64,000 nucleotides of DNA from a virus, in the IMG/VR virus record IMGVR_UViG_3300042292_000800, positions 1 to 64,000 of that record; one strand, written 5' to 3'. This document shows, one piece after another, positions 7,747 through 15,507 of this stretch. Under the pieces are notes generated by a model that saw only the letters and a program-made list of their open reading frames with translations, made no database searches and was not told where the DNA came from. The translations under genes were made by a program, and so were the position numbers. The stretch's first letter is position 1. Every line of letters begins with the position of its first letter.

Positions 7747-7873
7747 AATAAATGGTAGTGAGTTTGGTGTAGGTTTGTTTATTGAAAAACAACCTACACT
7801 TGCTTACTTTGACCATTCGGTGTATGTCAAAATACTTTGGTTTCAACTTGGAATTAATATTTTATGGAGATAA
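7724..7873 (+). CDS. Hypothetical 49-aa overlapping gene
   Basis: An ATG frame fills the gap after the dUTPase gene: it overlaps that gene's last 23 bases and the first 10 bases of the next gene. The product begins MTVRRICKING and ends in a hydrophobic stretch (YVKILWFQLGINILW). The neat fit with both neighbours matches the overlap habit of this genome. The same DNA also has an inverted repeat (GTGTAGGTT.. and ..AACCTACAC), so a noncoding explanation remains open. Confidence 0.45.
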   Translation: MTVRRICKINGSEFGVGLFIEKQPTLAYFDHSVYVKILWFQLGINILWR

Positions 7874-8238
7874 ATTTTAACACTGGACAAATAGAAATAG
7901 TTGGTCCTTATGGTAGAGTTTACTTGTACTCACACAACACTGCTAATGAGTTAGTTAGTGTTGTTAGTGATGTACTTTCCAGACAAGTGCGATGGGATGA
8001 TCCAGATTATCTTTCAAGAATGATTTTTTGCAGAATGATACCAAAAAACAAATGGGATGACGAATTAGGATTTGGCATTGGCACTCAACTTTATAAGGAT
8101 GTAAACATGTTAATTACTTTAGACACTGTTCATCAGACAATTAAAATTTCATCAGCATTTGAGACTTACATTACAAATAGCATTACGATGTCTTTTGATG
8201 ATTTTTTAAACAAATATGCAGACAGTGCAGAATTGTAA
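7864..8238 (+). CDS. Hypothetical protein, 124 aa
   Basis: No family recognised. The N-terminus is strand-rich (MEINFNTGQIEIVGPYGRVYLY) and the remainder alpha/beta. It is the last gene before a 127-base gap. Confidence 0.5.
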   Translation: MEINFNTGQIEIVGPYGRVYLYSHNTANELVSVVSDVLSRQVRWDDPDYLSRMIFCRMIPKNKWDDELGFGIGTQLYKDVNMLITLDTVHQTIKISSAFETYITNSITMSFDDFLNKYADSAEL

Positions 8239-8365
8239 AATTTTACTGGAAAAAAATGACGCAATCATAGCGTTATAGTGGAAAATATTTTCTCAGAACA
8301 GTCAATTTAAACATTTTACTGGAAATTAATTAGTAGCTTGGTACTTTATTTAAGATGCAGCTACA
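8239..8365 (+). promoter_or_regulatory. Intergenic region with repeated TTTTACTGGAAA and an inverted repeat
   Basis: No gene fits here. The element TTTTACTGGAAA occurs twice, near both ends of the first 90 bases, with a related TAGTGGAAAA between them. Nearer the next start, GTAGCT and AGCTAC form a 6-bp inverted repeat about 20 bases apart. This would suit an operator or a leader controlling the gene at 8366, but no canonical promoter or terminator is clear. Confidence 0.3.
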
Positions 8366-8653
8366 ATGATATACCAATTGCCCAATGGTAAAAGTATCGA
8401 GATGTCGATAGAACAGTACTTAAGAATGACCGATGAGGAGCTTAAAGGACTGGTTGCATATAACTTTGGTGAAGAATTTAATGATCCGTTTATATTTAGT
8501 GTTTTAAAACATGGACCATCTGGTCCTGAAGAAACTGAAGAGATGGATGAAGAAGATTTTACTGAGGAAGAATTAGAAGACCTAACTACAATTCTTCCTG
8601 AAGAAAAGTTATATGATGACGATTACATTGACTACGATAACTTAGAACAATAA
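8366..8653 (+). CDS. Hypothetical acidic protein, 95 aa
   Basis: The second half is almost wholly acidic (EETEEMDEEDFTEEELEDL), like DNA-mimic or flexible proteins, but no family is recognised. The stop TAATG is coupled to the methyltransferase gene. Confidence 0.5.
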   Translation: MIYQLPNGKSIEMSIEQYLRMTDEELKGLVAYNFGEEFNDPFIFSVLKHGPSGPEETEEMDEEDFTEEELEDLTTILPEEKLYDDDYIDYDNLEQ

Positions 8654-9261
8654 TGGACCCAGTTTCACAAAAAATATGGGATGACTTTGTGTCTAAATCA
8701 GTTCATGAAACAGGATACTGGTTTTCTACATTTACAGCTGATGGACATGCTCATATACATTGTCATGATTTAGCCAAATGGTTAATAGAGTTCTTATCAG
8801 AACATAAAGACAAAGTCATCTATGATTTTGGTTGTGGAGATGGTTTTTATTTAGAACAATTGTACTTAAAAGGTATAAAAAATGTAATAGGTATAGAACC
8901 TGAGACTCCTTCAAAAAAACATTCTTTTAAAATTTTACCACACAATCTTGCTTTTGAATTACCTTTAACAGAAAAAGGAATTGTAATGTCTTTTGAAGTA
9001 GGAGAGCACATTCCAAAAAAATATCAAGATGCTTTTATTGACAATATAACAAAACTTTGTGATAGTTATTTAATACTATCATGGGCAATTGTTGATCAAC
9101 CAGGTATTGGACATGTAAATTGTAAAAACAATCCAGATGTAATAAAACTTCTTGAAGAAAAAGGATTTACTTACTTACCAGAGTTAACAGAAATAGCAAG
9201 ATCATATCCTGAAGGAATGTGTGGATATTACAAACAAACATTGATGATATTTAAAAAATGA
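8653..9261 (+). CDS. SAM-dependent methyltransferase-like protein
   Basis: Class I methyltransferase fold. Motif I is YDFGCGDGFYL, followed by an acidic residue ending strand beta-2 (NVIGIEPE), and later VMSFEVGEHIP and YLILSWA resemble the E.HI and beta-5 regions of small-molecule or glycan methyltransferases. There is no DPPY/NPPY motif, so it is unlikely to be a standard DNA N6-adenine or N4-cytosine enzyme. The substrate is unknown. It overlaps the glycosyltransferase gene by 4 bases, which suggests the two act on the same target. Confidence 0.75.
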   Translation: MDPVSQKIWDDFVSKSVHETGYWFSTFTADGHAHIHCHDLAKWLIEFLSEHKDKVIYDFGCGDGFYLEQLYLKGIKNVIGIEPETPSKKHSFKILPHNLAFELPLTEKGIVMSFEVGEHIPKKYQDAFIDNITKLCDSYLILSWAIVDQPGIGHVNCKNNPDVIKLLEEKGFTYLPELTEIARSYPEGMCGYYKQTLMIFKK

Positions 9262-9935
9262 AAGTAGAAATATTTAGCATAATGAAAAATGAGGAAGCAA
9301 TGCTTCCTTTTTATTTGAAACATTATCAAGATAGATTTAAAGATTGTGTCATCAACGTATATGACAACGGATCAACTGACAATAGTATTCAGATTTGTAA
9401 AGATGCAGGATGCAATGTTGGAGAGTTTCCGGTGTATACTGAAGAAATTCTTAAAAATTGGAAAAATTCAATATGGAAAAACTCAACTGCAGATTGGATA
9501 ATTGTATGTGATATTGATGAATTATTGCACATTACTGATTTTGGTTTAGAATCATTGCCAGAACATGTCAATGTAATTTCAACAAAAGGTTACACAATGA
9601 TGGATGTCACAGATGATAATTTACCTATTGAAAAGTTAGATCATGGTGTTTATGCGCCACCGTATTGCAAAAACATAATGTTTAAGAATAATTACATTAC
9701 TGATATGAATTATGAAATGGGTGCTCATCAATGTAACCCTGTTCCAACTCCGGTTTATTCTCAAGATGTTTATACATTATTGCATTACAACAAATACAGT
9801 TTTACATTAGAAACATTTCATAAAAAATTTCAATTTGCAAAAGATACTATGAATAATGATCAGTTAAAAGTATTAAATGAATCATTAAATGTACTGTTTG
9901 AATCAAGTAAAATATTAGCAGTTAAACTATTATGA
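9258..9935 (+). CDS. Family 2-like glycosyltransferase
   Basis: GT-A fold signatures are clear: an N-terminal MKNEEAMLPFYLKHY, then VYDNGSTDNSIQI (nucleotide-binding) and VCDIDELL as the DxD metal-sugar site. This matches the GT2/GT92-like proteins that begin NE(E/A).(M/L)L..(F/W)L.(H/Y)Y. The acceptor could be phage DNA, a virion protein or a host surface glycan. The location among replication-side genes, coupled to a methyltransferase, makes DNA or nucleotide modification a reasonable guess but no more. Confidence 0.75.
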   Translation: MKVEIFSIMKNEEAMLPFYLKHYQDRFKDCVINVYDNGSTDNSIQICKDAGCNVGEFPVYTEEILKNWKNSIWKNSTADWIIVCDIDELLHITDFGLESLPEHVNVISTKGYTMMDVTDDNLPIEKLDHGVYAPPYCKNIMFKNNYITDMNYEMGAHQCNPVPTPVYSQDVYTLLHYNKYSFTLETFHKKFQFAKDTMNNDQLKVLNESLNVLFESSKILAVKLL

Positions 9936-10345
9936 TACAACCTAAAAAGAAAATTTGTGATTGTTGTGAAACAGAACAGTTTATATGGAAAAATCATGAT
10001 GGAAACAAGTATTGCAAACAATGCTGGTTAAAAGAACATTCCACTCCACTTCCAAAAAAAGCACCAAAACCTATAAAACCTAAAGCAGATAAACAAGATC
10101 CTCTTGATAAATTATATTCTATTATGAGAAAAGATTTCTTATCTTTACATCCTGGATGTCAAGCAAGGTTGCAAGGTTGTAGTCTTCAAAGTACTGATGT
10201 GCATCACAAAAAAGGAAGAGGATTACATTATCTTGACAAAACAACATGGTTATCAGTATGTAGATCATGTCACACCTGGATTGAGTTACATCCAAAAGAA
10301 GCAAAAGAATTAAATTTTTCACTTAACAGATTAGAAAATGGATAA
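9932..10345 (+). CDS. HNH endonuclease-like zinc protein
   Basis: The N-terminus has a CDCC...KYCKQC zinc knuckle. The C-terminal half carries LQSTDVHHKKGRG, then WLSVCRSCHTWIELHPKEAKEL, the pattern of small phage HNH proteins in which the HH pair and a following CxxCH/W.E element form the nuclease core. It may be a DNA-nicking enzyme or a NinG-like recombination factor. It overlaps the previous gene by 4 bases and the next by 8. Confidence 0.7.
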   Translation: MIQPKKKICDCCETEQFIWKNHDGNKYCKQCWLKEHSTPLPKKAPKPIKPKADKQDPLDKLYSIMRKDFLSLHPGCQARLQGCSLQSTDVHHKKGRGLHYLDKTTWLSVCRSCHTWIELHPKEAKELNFSLNRLENG

Positions 10346-10601
10346 CAAAAAATTCGTTGGTTATTTTATTATTGGCGCTGCCAATAGAGAAGAAGCTCAA
10401 AAAGGAGCTGGATTAGTATTATGGTCACAAAGTAAACCTGCTTTTATGACAAGATTGTTTAACAAAGGATTGTTAAATATCTACTGGGTCGATAAAGAAG
10501 ACTACAGTCCTGTTGCAAAAGAAATGCAAGAAGAAAAAACTAAATTAGAATTTCCTAAACACAGAACTTACAGAAAGAAAAAAGTAGATGAAACAAGATA
10601 A
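10338..10601 (+). CDS. Hypothetical protein, 87 aa
   Basis: Starts MDNKKFVGYFIIGAANREEAQ and ends Lys/Arg-rich. No family recognised. It is coupled by overlap to both the HNH gene and the helicase gene, so it may serve the same process. Confidence 0.5.
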   Translation: MDNKKFVGYFIIGAANREEAQKGAGLVLWSQSKPAFMTRLFNKGLLNIYWVDKEDYSPVAKEMQEEKTKLEFPKHRTYRKKKVDETR

Positions 10602-11691
10602 ACGTGAAGAAATCCAACGTGAAGCATTATTTGCCACGGAAGGAGTTCATCGTTGTACGTTAGGTGTTTCAATGGGTGTTGGTAAGACTTATATAGGTCT
10701 TCGACATATGGATGATCAATACAATAATCATGGTGCAACTAAATTTTTAGTAGTTGCACCTAAACTTTCTATATTTACTTCATGGAAAGATGATGCTGTA
10801 AAGTTTGGTTTAGAACATTTACTACCTCACATTAAGTTTACTACATATTTATCCTTGACAAAACAAAATGTTGAGTATGATTGTATTTACTTAGATGAGT
10901 GTCATAACTTATTGTATACCCATGAATCATATCTTTTGTTTTACCATGGTAAAATAGTAGGATTATCCGGAACACCTCCGCGTCACGCCACTTCAGAAAA
11001 AGGAATAATGGTTAGCAGATATTGTCCAATTGTGTATTCATACATAACAGACGATGCAGTTGATGATAACATACTTAATGATTATCGTATTGTTGTACAT
11101 TTATTACCATTATCTACTCAAAAAACATACAAAGTCACCAAGAAAAATGGTGGATTTTTTATGACTTCTGAACGTGATCATTACAATTATTGGACAAACA
11201 CCATAGATAAAGAATTTTCTATTGGTTCAAAACAAAAATTACGCATATTGCGTATGCAAGGATTGATGCAATATCCTACCAAAGAAAGATATGCAAAGCA
11301 TTTATTGGAGCATGTTGATGACAAATGCATAGTATTTTGCAATAACACTGACCAAGCTGATAGAGTTTGTGAGAACAGTTATCATAGTAAAAATGTTAAC
11401 AGTGAGGATAACTTGGAAGCATTTAAACAAGGATTGTTTAACTGTTTATCATGTGTTCAACAATTAAACGAAGGTGTAAATATTCCAAATTTAAAGTATG
11501 GAATTATCATGCACTCGTATAGTAATGAACGTAAAAGTAATCAACGTATTGGTAGATTATTAAGACTTAATCCGGATCAACAATCTGTTATACATATTCT
11601 TGCTTACAAAGATACTGTTGATACAGAATGGATAATCAGTGCGTTAAGTGATTTAGACCAATCAAAAATTACATGGAAAAATATTGAATAA
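10588..11691 (+). CDS. Superfamily 2 helicase
   Basis: ATP-dependent nucleic-acid translocase. Walker A is MGVGKTY (K33); motif Ia VVAPKLS; Walker B is LDECHNL (D103-H106); motif III LSGTP; motif V LNEGVNIPN; motif VI NQRIGRLLR (Q319-R323). At 367 residues it is a minimal two-RecA-domain enzyme with no obvious accessory domain, resembling phage UvsW/SNF2-type helicases that remodel recombination or replication forks. It is followed by a CxCG protein, which may be its zinc-binding partner. Confidence 0.9.
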   Translation: MKQDKREEIQREALFATEGVHRCTLGVSMGVGKTYIGLRHMDDQYNNHGATKFLVVAPKLSIFTSWKDDAVKFGLEHLLPHIKFTTYLSLTKQNVEYDCIYLDECHNLLYTHESYLLFYHGKIVGLSGTPPRHATSEKGIMVSRYCPIVYSYITDDAVDDNILNDYRIVVHLLPLSTQKTYKVTKKNGGFFMTSERDHYNYWTNTIDKEFSIGSKQKLRILRMQGLMQYPTKERYAKHLLEHVDDKCIVFCNNTDQADRVCENSYHSKNVNSEDNLEAFKQGLFNCLSCVQQLNEGVNIPNLKYGIIMHSYSNERKSNQRIGRLLRLNPDQQSVIHILAYKDTVDTEWIISALSDLDQSKITWKNIE

Positions 11692-11692
11692 A

Positions 11693-12262
11693 ATGAGAGA
11701 AACTTCTAATTTTAACAGATTAAAAGAAACACTTTTAGAAAATTCAAATGCAGACACATGGGAAAAAGCAAAAAAAGAATGGGAATTAAAATACTGTTAT
11801 GTAAGTAATGACCATTGTAGTTGCGGACATGAAATAATGAATGTGTTTCTTATAGAAAACAAATTAAATAGTGAACAACTTAAAATTGGTTCATCCTGTA
11901 TTGATCACTTTAAAGATCGTGACATGTCAAGTTCTGCAAAGAATTTGCTTAAACGTCAAAAGTATTTAAAAAGTCAAAATGACAACTTAAACACAACTCT
12001 TGAAAAACAAATGTTTGATGATTGTTTGTTAAAAATTGTTGAAAAAAGTTTAAAAGCAGGTGTAATAAATCAATGGGAATTTGATTTCTACTCTAAAGTA
12101 CAAAAATACCGTTCACATACTGAAAAACAACAAGTAGTGCTTAAACGTGTAAAAAACAAACTTAATAGTTTTGTTGTAAAAAATCCATCTGATGACGATG
12201 TAAAAAAAGTAAAAGTGTTGCTAAAATGTTTAAAAGAAAAAAATGCAGAACATAACAGTTAA
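11693..12262 (+). CDS. Zinc-binding CxCG protein linked to the helicase
   Basis: ATG 11693 is chosen over a TTG at 11684. The block HCSCGHEI...FLIENKL followed by LKIGSSCIDHF fits the motif C.CG..I..........I.N......(I/V)G..C(I/V)..F seen in phage proteins that accompany SF2 helicases. Two CxC/C pairs would hold one zinc. The C-terminal two thirds is Lys-rich and helical. Its position 1 base after the helicase stop suggests a shared function in DNA processing. Confidence 0.6.
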   Translation: MRETSNFNRLKETLLENSNADTWEKAKKEWELKYCYVSNDHCSCGHEIMNVFLIENKLNSEQLKIGSSCIDHFKDRDMSSSAKNLLKRQKYLKSQNDNLNTTLEKQMFDDCLLKIVEKSLKAGVINQWEFDFYSKVQKYRSHTEKQQVVLKRVKNKLNSFVVKNPSDDDVKKVKVLLKCLKEKNAEHNS

Positions 12263-12620
12263 ATTTGGAAAACATAATGGTGAACTAAAACCATTGACAA
12301 TTACAGATGCAACATTGTACAATCAGTTTAAAAATGATCTTGCAGATGGTGAAATGATAGAATTATATATCACTAAACTATCAGATGAAGATGATAAAAC
12401 TATTGGACAATTAGCAAAAGTACACGCGTCTATTAGAGATTTGGCAAGATTTACAGGTCACACATTTGAAGAAATGAAAGATGCTGTAAAAGAAAAAGCA
12501 GGACTTTATGATCCTGCTTCTAAAGAGTATAAGAGTTTTGCTGAATGTAGTAAAACTGAATTATCAGACGCTATACAAATCTGTATAGAGATTGGTAATA
12601 CTGTTGGATTTTACTTTTGA
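12243..12620 (+). CDS. Hypothetical protein, possibly NinB/recombination-related
   Basis: A 125-residue protein: an N-terminal beta-rich part (MQNITVKFGKHNGELKPL), then a helical block (KTIGQLAKVHASIRDLARF, FEEMKDAVKEKAGLY) and a last helix with FAECSKTELSDAIQICIEIG. The helical block, with the conserved Ser-Lys-x-Glu and the closing helix, recalls phage recombination accessory proteins such as NinB, but the match is only by pattern. It overlaps the previous gene by 20 bases and ends convergently, 19 bases from a reverse-strand gene. Confidence 0.4.
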   Translation: MQNITVKFGKHNGELKPLTITDATLYNQFKNDLADGEMIELYITKLSDEDDKTIGQLAKVHASIRDLARFTGHTFEEMKDAVKEKAGLYDPASKEYKSFAECSKTELSDAIQICIEIGNTVGFYF

Positions 12621-12639
12621 TTATTAATGGTAAATAGTA

Positions 12640-12996
12640 TTACTTTTCTTCTTGTACAGCTTGATCTTGTTGTTCTTGAATTTTTTTCTTAAGATCTTCT
12701 TGAGTAATAAAATTTGTCTGTCCTTCTGCTTTAGCATTTTTCTGAAATTCAGATAAAAGAATAAGCATTGTTTCAAGATGAAAATCACTTTCTTCAGAGA
12801 TTGTTTGAGATTTTACTTTTTCAAGAAATGTTTGGATTTCTTCATTAGATTTACCTTTTAACATTGATAAATAAAGTCCTTGCAATCTTTGAAAAAATGA
12901 TGTACTCATTTTAATGTTTACAATTGCTTTTTCATCAATAACTTCAACAAGATCTTCTGCTTGTTTTGTAGAAGGTTTTTTAGTTTGCTTTGCCAT
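12640..12996 (-). CDS. Isolated reverse-strand small protein, 118 aa
   Basis: I do not recognise this protein. It starts MAKQTKKPSTKQ, is highly charged and helical throughout (FFQRLQGLYLSMLK; QEDLKKKIQEQQDQ) and has no cysteine or membrane segment. It is the only - strand gene between 1 and 26.2 kb, lies back to back with the uracil-DNA glycosylase gene and has its own candidate promoter. Independent timing of expression is therefore likely. It could be a late virion component or a regulator. Confidence 0.65.
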   Translation of the reverse strand: MAKQTKKPSTKQAEDLVEVIDEKAIVNIKMSTSFFQRLQGLYLSMLKGKSNEEIQTFLEKVKSQTISEESDFHLETMLILLSEFQKNAKAEGQTNFITQEDLKKKIQEQQDQAVQEEK

Positions 12997-13022
12997 GGTT
13001 TTATAATTAATTAATTAACGCA

Positions 13023-13030
13023 CAAATATA
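13023..13030 (-). promoter_or_regulatory. Candidate Bacteroidota -7 promoter element
   Basis: Read on the - strand the bases are TATATTTG, a perfect match to the Bacteroidota primary sigma -7 consensus TAnnTTTG, about 27 bases upstream of the 118-aa gene. A TTTG lies upstream with a 21-base spacer, close to the usual 19. It overlaps the start of the divergent glycosylase transcript. Confidence 0.45.
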
Positions 13031-13038
13031 TACAATAA

Positions 13039-13776
13039 ATGTCAAATATACCAAATAAATTAACACCACAAGAATATGCATCAAAAATGTATGAAATGCT
13101 TAAACCATCCGGGTGGCATAATGTTTTAAAAGGTTTTCTATTGTCAGAAGACTTTGTACACATTATAAAAGTACTCGAAAATTGTGTTGCTGAAGATCTA
13201 CGTTTTACTCCACCATTGAAACAAGTATTTAGAGCATTTATGGAATGTCCATATGATACAACCAATGTGATTATAGTAGGACAAGATCCGTATCCTCAAT
13301 TAGGTGTTGCTGATGGTATTGCTTTTTCGTGTGGTAACACCAAAAAACCAGAGGCATCATTACGTTACATATTCAAAGAAGTAAACAAAATTGTTTACAA
13401 TAATGAAAAAGATGTAGCTACGTTTGATCCAGATTTATCACGATGGTCAAAGCAAGGTATTCTTATGTTGAATACTTCTCTTACTACAGAAATTGGTAAG
13501 ATTGGTAAACACATTCCTATATGGGATCCGTTTAACAAATATCTTATCGACATGCTTAATGCAAATGACAAAGAATACATCTGGGTTCTTATGGGTAAAC
13601 AAGCGCAACAGAACGAAGATTTGATTGATAACATTCTGAATAACACACAGATACTAAAATGTTCACATCCAGCATCAGCAGCATATCAAAAGTCTGCTGA
13701 ATGGAATAGTAACAACATTTTTAATCAGGTAAATGATGCTTTAAAAGCAGCAAATAAACCAAAAATAGTGTGGTAA
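13039..13776 (+). CDS. ung: Uracil-DNA glycosylase
   Basis: Excises uracil from DNA as the first step of base-excision repair. The family 1 catalytic water-activating loop is present as GQDPYP (G81-P86, D83 the general base), followed by VADGIAFSCG. The ASLRYIFKEV and ILMLNTSLT strands are typical, and SHPASA (H210) stands where HPSPLS is usual. The length of 245 residues is normal. The gene starts a new + strand run, divergent from the small reverse gene. Combined with dUTPase it points to strict uracil exclusion. Confidence 0.93.
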   Translation: MSNIPNKLTPQEYASKMYEMLKPSGWHNVLKGFLLSEDFVHIIKVLENCVAEDLRFTPPLKQVFRAFMECPYDTTNVIIVGQDPYPQLGVADGIAFSCGNTKKPEASLRYIFKEVNKIVYNNEKDVATFDPDLSRWSKQGILMLNTSLTTEIGKIGKHIPIWDPFNKYLIDMLNANDKEYIWVLMGKQAQQNEDLIDNILNNTQILKCSHPASAAYQKSAEWNSNNIFNQVNDALKAANKPKIVW

Positions 13777-13779
13777 TTA

Positions 13780-13810
13780 TTTGTTTAACTCTCAAAAGTT
13801 TATTATCTTC
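13780..13810 (+). promoter_or_regulatory. Candidate promoter upstream of the DnaB-like helicase gene
   Basis: TTTG (13780-13783) and TATCTTC (13804-13810) are spaced 20 bases apart, near the Bacteroidota arrangement TTTG-N19-TAnnTTTG. The -7 match is imperfect. The 67-base gap has no gene. Confidence 0.28.
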
Positions 13811-13843
13811 GTAGTCTAATTTAAACTTTATATATTTAGTTCC

Positions 13844-14830
13844 ATGGTTGATGAACCAAAAAAAATAGAATGGAAACAGTATGGTGAAGTGATGAACGAG
13901 GGTATCAAATACATTCACTCAAGAGCCAGTGGAAGTATTAAATCTTTAAAAACTCAATGGAAACAATTCAACAAGATTGGATTAAACGGTATTGAGTGGC
14001 AATCACTATATGTTATCGCTGCAAGACCAGGAGTTGGTAAAACTCTTATTGCAGCATCTTTAACACGAGAATTACAGCGTTTGAATCCTGAACAGGATTT
14101 TGCTGTACTGCATTTTCAATTTGAGATGCTTGGTAGAAACATGGCGTTGCGTGAATTATCAGCAACCAGTGGATTAAATATCAGATATTTACAGTCTGCA
14201 CAAGATGACGGTATGCCACCGTTAACCAGTGCAGATTTTAACAAGTTAAAAGAATATGCAAGTAAACAAGGTATTAGAAAGGAGTACATTATTGACAAAG
14301 CATTGACTGTAAATGAAATGCGTAGTGCTATTTTTAGTTTCTACAATACAATGAAAAAACCTTTTGTTATTACTTTGGATCATACTCTTTTAGTAAAACA
14401 ATCCGGTAGTGAGAATAATAAGCAATCAACTTTACAAAATCTTGCTATCATGATGACAGAAATGAAAAATATGTTGCCAGTGACTTTCATTGTACTGACG
14501 CAATTGAACAGAGAAATTGACGATCCAGAACGTCAGAAACCGACAGGGAGAGGTGAAGGACACTATCCCACTGAGTCTGATGTTTATGGTAGTGATTTTT
14601 TACTTCAATGTGCAGATGTTATGATTGCTTTTAACCGCCCAGCAAAGTATAATTTAGGACTTTATGGACCAAATAAGTATGTCATAGATGATAAGTTCCT
14701 GCTGGCAATGCATATTTTGAAGAATCGATTTGGTGATGTTGGTATTCAATGGTACAGAGCAGAATATGCTAAAATGACCATTGTGGAAGCTGCCACGCCA
14801 TCAACTCGAATAATTAGTAGTTCAAGTTAA
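13844..14830 (+). CDS. DnaB-like (superfamily 4) replicative helicase
   Basis: This is the RecA-like motor domain of a hexameric replicative helicase. Walker A is ARPGVGKTL (K66), followed by LHFQFEM (the DnaB H1a S/F-EM strand), then Walker B FVITLDH and the FIVLTQLNREI motif H3 with its sensor glutamine. The closing arginine-finger region includes KNRFGDVGI, like DnaB KNR.GP.G. At 328 residues it lacks the N-terminal DnaB domain that binds primase, so the 69 N-terminal residues are only a linker. It would unwind phage DNA together with the primase at 17107. Confidence 0.88.
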   Translation: MVDEPKKIEWKQYGEVMNEGIKYIHSRASGSIKSLKTQWKQFNKIGLNGIEWQSLYVIAARPGVGKTLIAASLTRELQRLNPEQDFAVLHFQFEMLGRNMALRELSATSGLNIRYLQSAQDDGMPPLTSADFNKLKEYASKQGIRKEYIIDKALTVNEMRSAIFSFYNTMKKPFVITLDHTLLVKQSGSENNKQSTLQNLAIMMTEMKNMLPVTFIVLTQLNREIDDPERQKPTGRGEGHYPTESDVYGSDFLLQCADVMIAFNRPAKYNLGLYGPNKYVIDDKFLLAMHILKNRFGDVGIQWYRAEYAKMTIVEAATPSTRIISSSS

Positions 14831-14863
14831 ATGTAAAAATGTAAAATGTAAATTAAAATGTAA
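14831..14863 (+). repeat. Tandem ATGTAA start-stop repeats
   Basis: The gap between the helicase gene and the next gene is made of four near-tandem ATGTAA units (starting at 14831, 14839, 14846 and 14858). Each is an ATG immediately followed by TAA, and the real ATG follows at 14869. They could act as minimal upstream start-stop elements or simply be slippage-derived AT-rich repeat. Confidence 0.4.
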
Positions 14864-14868
14864 TTATT

Positions 14869-15507
14869 ATGTCAACAACAACAAAGAAAAAACACATTAA
14901 TGAACTCACTGAAGAGTTTAGACCTTTTTGGGAACCTTTGTTTGAAGAAATGGGTATTGAAAACCCTTTGTTTTTTGCAAAATTGTGTTACAACGGTAAC
15001 GAATTTGGAGTATTGCCAGTAGAAACTATTAGATTTTATGCTGAACAAATTTCCAAAAACCAAGATGTATTCATAGAACTCTTCGATTGGTTTGATAAAC
15101 CTTATCATGATGGAGAACGTGTGCTTTACAGATTTAAAAATAATCCTGACTGGAGAGAAAACCCAGCAGATTATAGAGAGATAACAAAAAAGAAAGATGG
15201 TACAATGCTTCCGACTCCATCTTATGCTTTTAAATTATCTTCTTGCGAAGTGGTAAATAGAACAAACATAAAGTTCAGTGTACCAGAACCTCAGACAAAA
15301 ACATCAGACGAACCAGAACTTACGCTTCCTAAGTATGGTGAAATTGATAATGAGATATTTGATGACAACTATCTCGAAAAAGATGATAATCATTATGCTC
15401 AAATGACAATTAGAGACATTTACTGTATTGTGCAGAATGTTCCAATGTCAAACAAAAAGTGGTTAAACAATTTAATAAAAGACGGTAAACAATGGCAACA
15501 GAAGTAA
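14869..15507 (+). CDS. Hypothetical replication-block protein, 212 aa
   Basis: Starts MSTTTKKKHINELTEE. The first 100 residues are helical with a FYAEQISKNQDVFIELFDW segment, and the last part (IYCIVQNVPMSNKKWLNNLI) is well defined. No known domain. It sits between the DnaB-like helicase and the Sak4-like ATPase and overlaps the latter by 16 bases, so a helicase-loading or recombination role is plausible but unsupported by motifs. Confidence 0.55.
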   Translation: MSTTTKKKHINELTEEFRPFWEPLFEEMGIENPLFFAKLCYNGNEFGVLPVETIRFYAEQISKNQDVFIELFDWFDKPYHDGERVLYRFKNNPDWRENPADYREITKKKDGTMLPTPSYAFKLSSCEVVNRTNIKFSVPEPQTKTSDEPELTLPKYGEIDNEIFDDNYLEKDDNHYAQMTIRDIYCIVQNVPMSNKKWLNNLIKDGKQWQQK

